Shown here piece by piece: positions 6,186 through 8,402 of a stretch of DNA of 8,402 bases. Position 1 is the stretch's first letter, and every line of letters starts with the position of its first letter. The stretch covers positions 1 through 8,402 of the forward strand of contig JBFHRO010000144.1 of the NCBI GenBank assembly GCA_041591635.1, in the 5' to 3' direction. A model generated the notes under the pieces. It ran no database searches and was not told the DNA's origin. It saw only the letters and a program-made list of their open reading frames with translations. This DNA is from JACKOD01 sp041591635. Its GTDB lineage: Bacteria > Pseudomonadota > Gammaproteobacteria > Pseudomonadales > Oleiphilaceae. A program made the position numbers and the translations under genes.

Positions 6186-6914
6186 TCAGTCTTTGGCGCC
6201 GGCAATCACTTGCTGGGTTTCATCCAGCGGCCGATGTCGCACGTCTTTGCCTTTAACCATGTAGATCACATGTTCGGCGACGTTGCAGGCATGATCACCG
6301 ATGCGCTCCAGCGCACGCAGCACCCACATCACACTCATGATCTGCGAGATGGCGCGCGGATCTTCCATCATGAAGGTAATCAGTGACCGGGTGGCGGACT
6401 TGTATTCCATATCCACCGATCTATCTTCACGCAGCACGTCCATGGCGACATCCACATCAAAGCGGGCAAATGAATCCAAGGCGTCACGAATCATCTCACC
6501 CACGTGTGCACCAATGTGCCGCACCTCAACGTAACCCCGAGGTGCTGCGCCTTCTTCCACCAGTGCCAGGGTCATCTTGGCGATTTTGCTGGCTTCGTCA
6601 CCCACCCGCTCCAGGTCGCTGACCATTTTTGCCACCGACACCACCAGGCGCAAATCGCTGGCGGTAGGTTGGCGCCGGGCAATAACGCGCGTGCACTCTT
6701 CATCTATGGTTACCTCAAGCAGGTCCACCTCGGTGTCACGGGCCCGGACTTCCTCGGCCAGCGCACTGTCACCGTTGATCAGCGATTTGATAGCGTCTAC
6801 GACCTGCTTCTCGACCAGCCCGCCCATCACCAGCAGGTGATTGCGCAGTGCGCTTAATTCGCTGTTGAACTGCTGCGAAATATGCTTTTTATGACTGTCC
6901 TTGGTGATTCCCAT
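6186..6914 (-). CDS. phoU: PhoU, phosphate transport/signalling regulator
   Basis: PhoU is a cytoplasmic helical regulator that couples the PstSCAB transporter to the PhoR histidine kinase, damping the Pho regulon when phosphate is plentiful. The product has 242 residues, the usual length, built as two three-helix PhoU repeats. The metal-cluster motifs are visible in each: DLERVGDEASKIA (100-112) and ALERIGDHACNVAE (201-214). The start is supported by AAAGGG about eight bases before ATG 6914. It lies 95 bases after the pstB stop, in the common order pstA-pstB-phoU, and is probably cotranscribed. Its stop lies 55 bases beyond the porin terminator's T-run, on the converging side, with no intrinsic terminator of its own seen. 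Confidence 0.96.
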   Translation of the reverse strand: MGITKDSHKKHISQQFNSELSALRNHLLVMGGLVEKQVVDAIKSLINGDSALAEEVRARDTEVDLLEVTIDEECTRVIARRQPTASDLRLVVSVAKMVSDLERVGDEASKIAKMTLALVEEGAAPRGYVEVRHIGAHVGEMIRDALDSFARFDVDVAMDVLREDRSVDMEYKSATRSLITFMMEDPRAISQIMSVMWVLRALERIGDHACNVAEHVIYMVKGKDVRHRPLDETQQVIAGAKD

Positions 6915-6953
6915 AACTTGCCCTTTTTCTCTTTCACAGGCATGTGATGTCTG

Positions 6954-6978
6954 TGGCGTTCATGTTTTTGGCGTTCAT
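6954..6978. repeat. 10-bp direct repeat in the pstB-phoU spacer
   Basis: TGGCGTTCAT occurs at 6954-6963 and again at 6969-6978, a 15-base period, within the 95-base spacer between pstB and phoU. It is probably a small local duplication; no known binding motif was recognised. The rest of the spacer shows only the phoU ribosome binding site. Confidence 0.5.
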
Positions 6979-7009
6979 TGGCGGCATTGACGGCTCAGGC
7001 GGGCATGGG

Positions 7010-7852
7010 TCAGCCATAACGCCCGGTAATGTAGTCTTCCGTTTGCTTGCACGCAGGATTGGTAAAAAGATCATTGGTATTGCCGAATTCCACCAGATCG
7101 CCCATGTACATAAAGGCAGTGTAGTCTGACACCCGCGCCGCCTGCTGCATGTTGTGGGTAACTATTACTATGGTGTAATCGTTTTTGAGCTCGTGAATCA
7201 ATTCTTCGATTTTCAGGGTAGAGAGCGGATCCAGTGCCGACGCCGGCTCATCCAGCAACAGCACCTCGGGGCGCACTGCCACCGTACGCGCAATCACCAG
7301 CCGTTGCTGCTGGCCACCGGAAAGCCCCAGGGCGCTGTCGTTCAGGCGGTCTTTGACCTCATCCCACAAGGCTGCGGAACGCAGCGCCCATTCCACGGTT
7401 TCGTCCAGCAGACGTTTCTTGTTGATGCCCTGGATACGCAAGCCGTAGGCGACGTTTTCATAAATGCTCTTGGGAAACGGATTGGGTTTTTGAAACACCA
7501 TCCCGACCCGGCGGCGCAGCTCTGCTACCTCGACGTGACGCTGATAGATATCGGTGCCGTCAAGCAGAATGCTGCCTTCGATCCGGCAGCCATCGACCAG
7601 ATCGTTCATGCGATTGAAGCAGCGCAGCAAGGTCGACTTGCCGCAGCCGGACGGGCCGATGAAGGCCGTGACACGGTTTTTCGGAATTGACAGATCAATG
7701 CCGTGCAGCGCTTCCTTTGCGCCGTAGTGCAACTTCAACTGCTGCACCTGCAGGCAGATCACCTCATCCTCAAGGCGCAAACTGTCGGCCGGACGGCCCA
7801 GCGCAGAAATATCCACCGCATGGGTACGCAGGGCACTGTTATCATGTGACAT
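7010..7852 (-). CDS. pstB: PstB, phosphate ABC transporter ATP-binding subunit
   Basis: This is the ATPase of the high-affinity PstSCAB phosphate importer, sitting on the cytoplasmic face of PstC/PstA. It is 280 residues long from the chosen start. It shows Walker A GPSGCGKST (66-74), the Q-loop in MVFQKPNPFP (118-127), ABC signature LSGGQQQR (177-184), Walker B VLLLDEP (197-203), D-loop SALDP and the H-loop His233 in VTHNM. The C-terminal QTEDYITGRYG is diagnostic of PstB. An N-terminal extension of about 25-30 residues beyond E. coli PstB resembles pseudomonad forms. The start is chosen at 7852 because GAGG lies five bases upstream; an in-frame ATG at 7867 would add five residues (MTEVS) but has no good ribosome binding site. 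Confidence 0.97.
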   Translation of the reverse strand: MSHDNSALRTHAVDISALGRPADSLRLEDEVICLQVQQLKLHYGAKEALHGIDLSIPKNRVTAFIGPSGCGKSTLLRCFNRMNDLVDGCRIEGSILLDGTDIYQRHVEVAELRRRVGMVFQKPNPFPKSIYENVAYGLRIQGINKKRLLDETVEWALRSAALWDEVKDRLNDSALGLSGGQQQRLVIARTVAVRPEVLLLDEPASALDPLSTLKIEELIHELKNDYTIVIVTHNMQQAARVSDYTAFMYMGDLVEFGNTNDLFTNPACKQTEDYITGRYG

Positions 7853-7857
7853 AGAAA

Positions 7858-7861
7858 CCTC
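7858..7861 (-). promoter_or_regulatory. ribosome binding site that decides the pstB start
   Basis: GAGG on the minus strand is five bases before ATG 7852 and overlaps the codons just after the alternative ATG 7867. The sequence before 7867 (GGTAATGA) lacks comparable complementarity to 16S rRNA, so translation from 7852 is favoured. Confidence 0.5.
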
Positions 7862-7875
7862 GGTCATTCATTACC

Positions 7876-7897
7876 GGGCTCTCTCACCGCAGAGCCC
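7876..7897 (-). other. intercistronic hairpin just upstream of pstB
   Basis: GGGCTCT and AGAGCCC form a perfect 7-bp stem (7876-7882 with 7891-7897) around an 8-base loop, ending 9 bases before the outer ATG of pstB (7867) and 24 bases before the preferred one (7852). There is no T-run downstream on the minus strand, so it is not an intrinsic terminator. It may affect mRNA processing or pstB translation. Confidence 0.5.
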
Positions 7898-7921
7898 CTT
7901 GGCCATCATCAGGTAACCCGC

Positions 7922-7942
7922 CTTCATCCACCCTGGATGAAG
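7922..7942 (-). other. intercistronic hairpin just after pstA
   Basis: CTTCATCC (7922-7929) pairs with GGATGAAG (7935-7942) as a perfect 8-bp stem with a 5-base loop, starting five bases after the pstA stop. It lacks a following T-run on the minus strand, so a role in protecting the pstA 3' end or setting subunit ratios is more likely than full termination. Confidence 0.55.
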
Positions 7943-7947
7943 CGCGT

Positions 7948-8402
7948 TTACATTTCGAGCGATTTGTATTTTTCCCGCAGCCGGTTACGAATCGTCACCG
8001 CCGCCAGATTCAGCAGCCCGATGACAATCACCAGCAGTAACGAGGTGGCATACACCAGCGGACGTGCTGCTTCCACGTTCGGGCTCTGAAAGCCCACATC
8101 ATAGATATGAAAGCCCAGGTGCATGAATTTCTGATCCAGATGCAAATACGGGTAATTCATGTCCAGCGGCAGCGAAGGCGCCAGTTTGACAACCCCCACC
8201 AGCATCAGGGGAGCCACCTCACCCGCGGCCCGTGCGATGGCCAGAATCACCCCCGTCATAATCGCCGGGCTGGCCATGGGAAGCACCACGCGCCACAGCG
8301 TTTCGGCTTTGGTGGCCCCCAGAGCCAGGCTCCCCTCGCGAATCGACCGGGGAATCCGGGCCAACCCCTCTTCGGTGGCGACAATCACCACCGGCAGCGT
8401 CA
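7948..8402 (-). CDS. pstA: PstA, phosphate ABC transporter permease, C-terminal part
   Basis: The C-terminal 150 or so residues of the inner-membrane permease that, with PstC, forms the phosphate channel; the gene continues beyond the right edge. The visible frame opens TLPVVIVATEEGLARIP, then the ABC-permease EAA loop EGSLALGATKAETLWRVVLP, which contacts PstB. Next come hydrophobic segments around AIMTGVILAIARAAGEVAPL and LVYATSLLLVIVIGLLNLAA, and a basic cytoplasmic tail. The reading frame is open across the edge, so the GTG at 8391 is an internal Val, not a start. The insert between the last two membrane segments (PSLPLDMNYPYLHLDQKF) is polar and aromatic, probably a periplasmic loop. It is followed 80 to 95 bases later by pstB. 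Confidence 0.95.
   Translation of the reverse strand, partial: TLPVVIVATEEGLARIPRSIREGSLALGATKAETLWRVVLPMASPAIMTGVILAIARAAGEVAPLMLVGVVKLAPSLPLDMNYPYLHLDQKFMHLGFHIYDVGFQSPNVEAARPLVYATSLLLVIVIGLLNLAAVTIRNRLREKYKSLEM

Noticed and set aside
6934..6978. 14-codon minus-strand ORF (starting MNAKNMNATD) ending just before the phoU ribosome binding site
   Set aside because: It has no Shine-Dalgarno and no attenuator-like structure after it, and its repeated MNA comes only from the 10-bp direct repeat. Too little evidence for a leader peptide.
7154..7690. 178-codon plus-strand open frame opposite pstB
   Set aside because: It mirrors the conserved PstB core, and its apparent codons are the complement of the Walker and signature motifs.

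Overview
The window looks like chromosomal housekeeping DNA from a Gram-negative, ubiquinone-using gammaproteobacterium. DegQ, UbiF, HinT, PstA, PstB and PhoU all read as full gammaproteobacterial-type proteins, and there is a Sec-exported outer-membrane barrel. The UbiF and PhoU resemble the enterobacterial/pseudomonad forms, and PstB has a pseudomonad-like N-terminal extension. Genus cannot be fixed by eye; a marine group such as Marinobacter or Cellvibrionales relatives is only a guess. I see no transposase, integrase, CRISPR array, tRNA or rRNA, and no sign of a defence or mobile system.

Left part (1-3205): a DegQ-type periplasmic serine protease on the minus strand (its last few codons lie outside the window) is divergent from ubiF (ubiquinone hydroxylase), which is followed by hinT (purine nucleoside phosphoramidase family). 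The 91-base divergent spacer holds a candidate sigma-E-type promoter for the protease.

Middle (3206-4820): two minus-strand genes follow. One encodes an exported helical protein with two DUF2059-like repeats; the other is a small gamma-glutamylcyclotransferase-fold (AIG2-like) protein. hinT and the DUF2059-like gene converge on a 34-base spacer that contains a perfect CRP-type palindrome. The spacer between the cyclotransferase-like gene and the porin is AT-rich and holds a perfect FNR/Anr box. That box is centred exactly 41.5 bases upstream of the start predicted from a -10-like element, which suggests an oxygen-regulated porin promoter.

Right part (4821-8402): an outer-membrane porin-like protein on the plus strand ends in a strong intrinsic terminator and is convergent with a minus-strand pstA-pstB-phoU run, the distal end of a high-affinity phosphate uptake operon. 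PstA (with PstC) forms the membrane channel, PstB supplies ATP hydrolysis, and PhoU links transporter state to PhoR/PhoB signalling. The pstA-pstB spacer carries two perfect hairpins that may tune the relative output of the genes. pstS, pstC and phoBR are not in the window.

The most interesting points are regulatory: the FNR-type site at the porin, the mutually exclusive hairpins at the porin terminator, the misplaced CRP-like palindrome, and the duplicated domain in the DUF2059-like protein.
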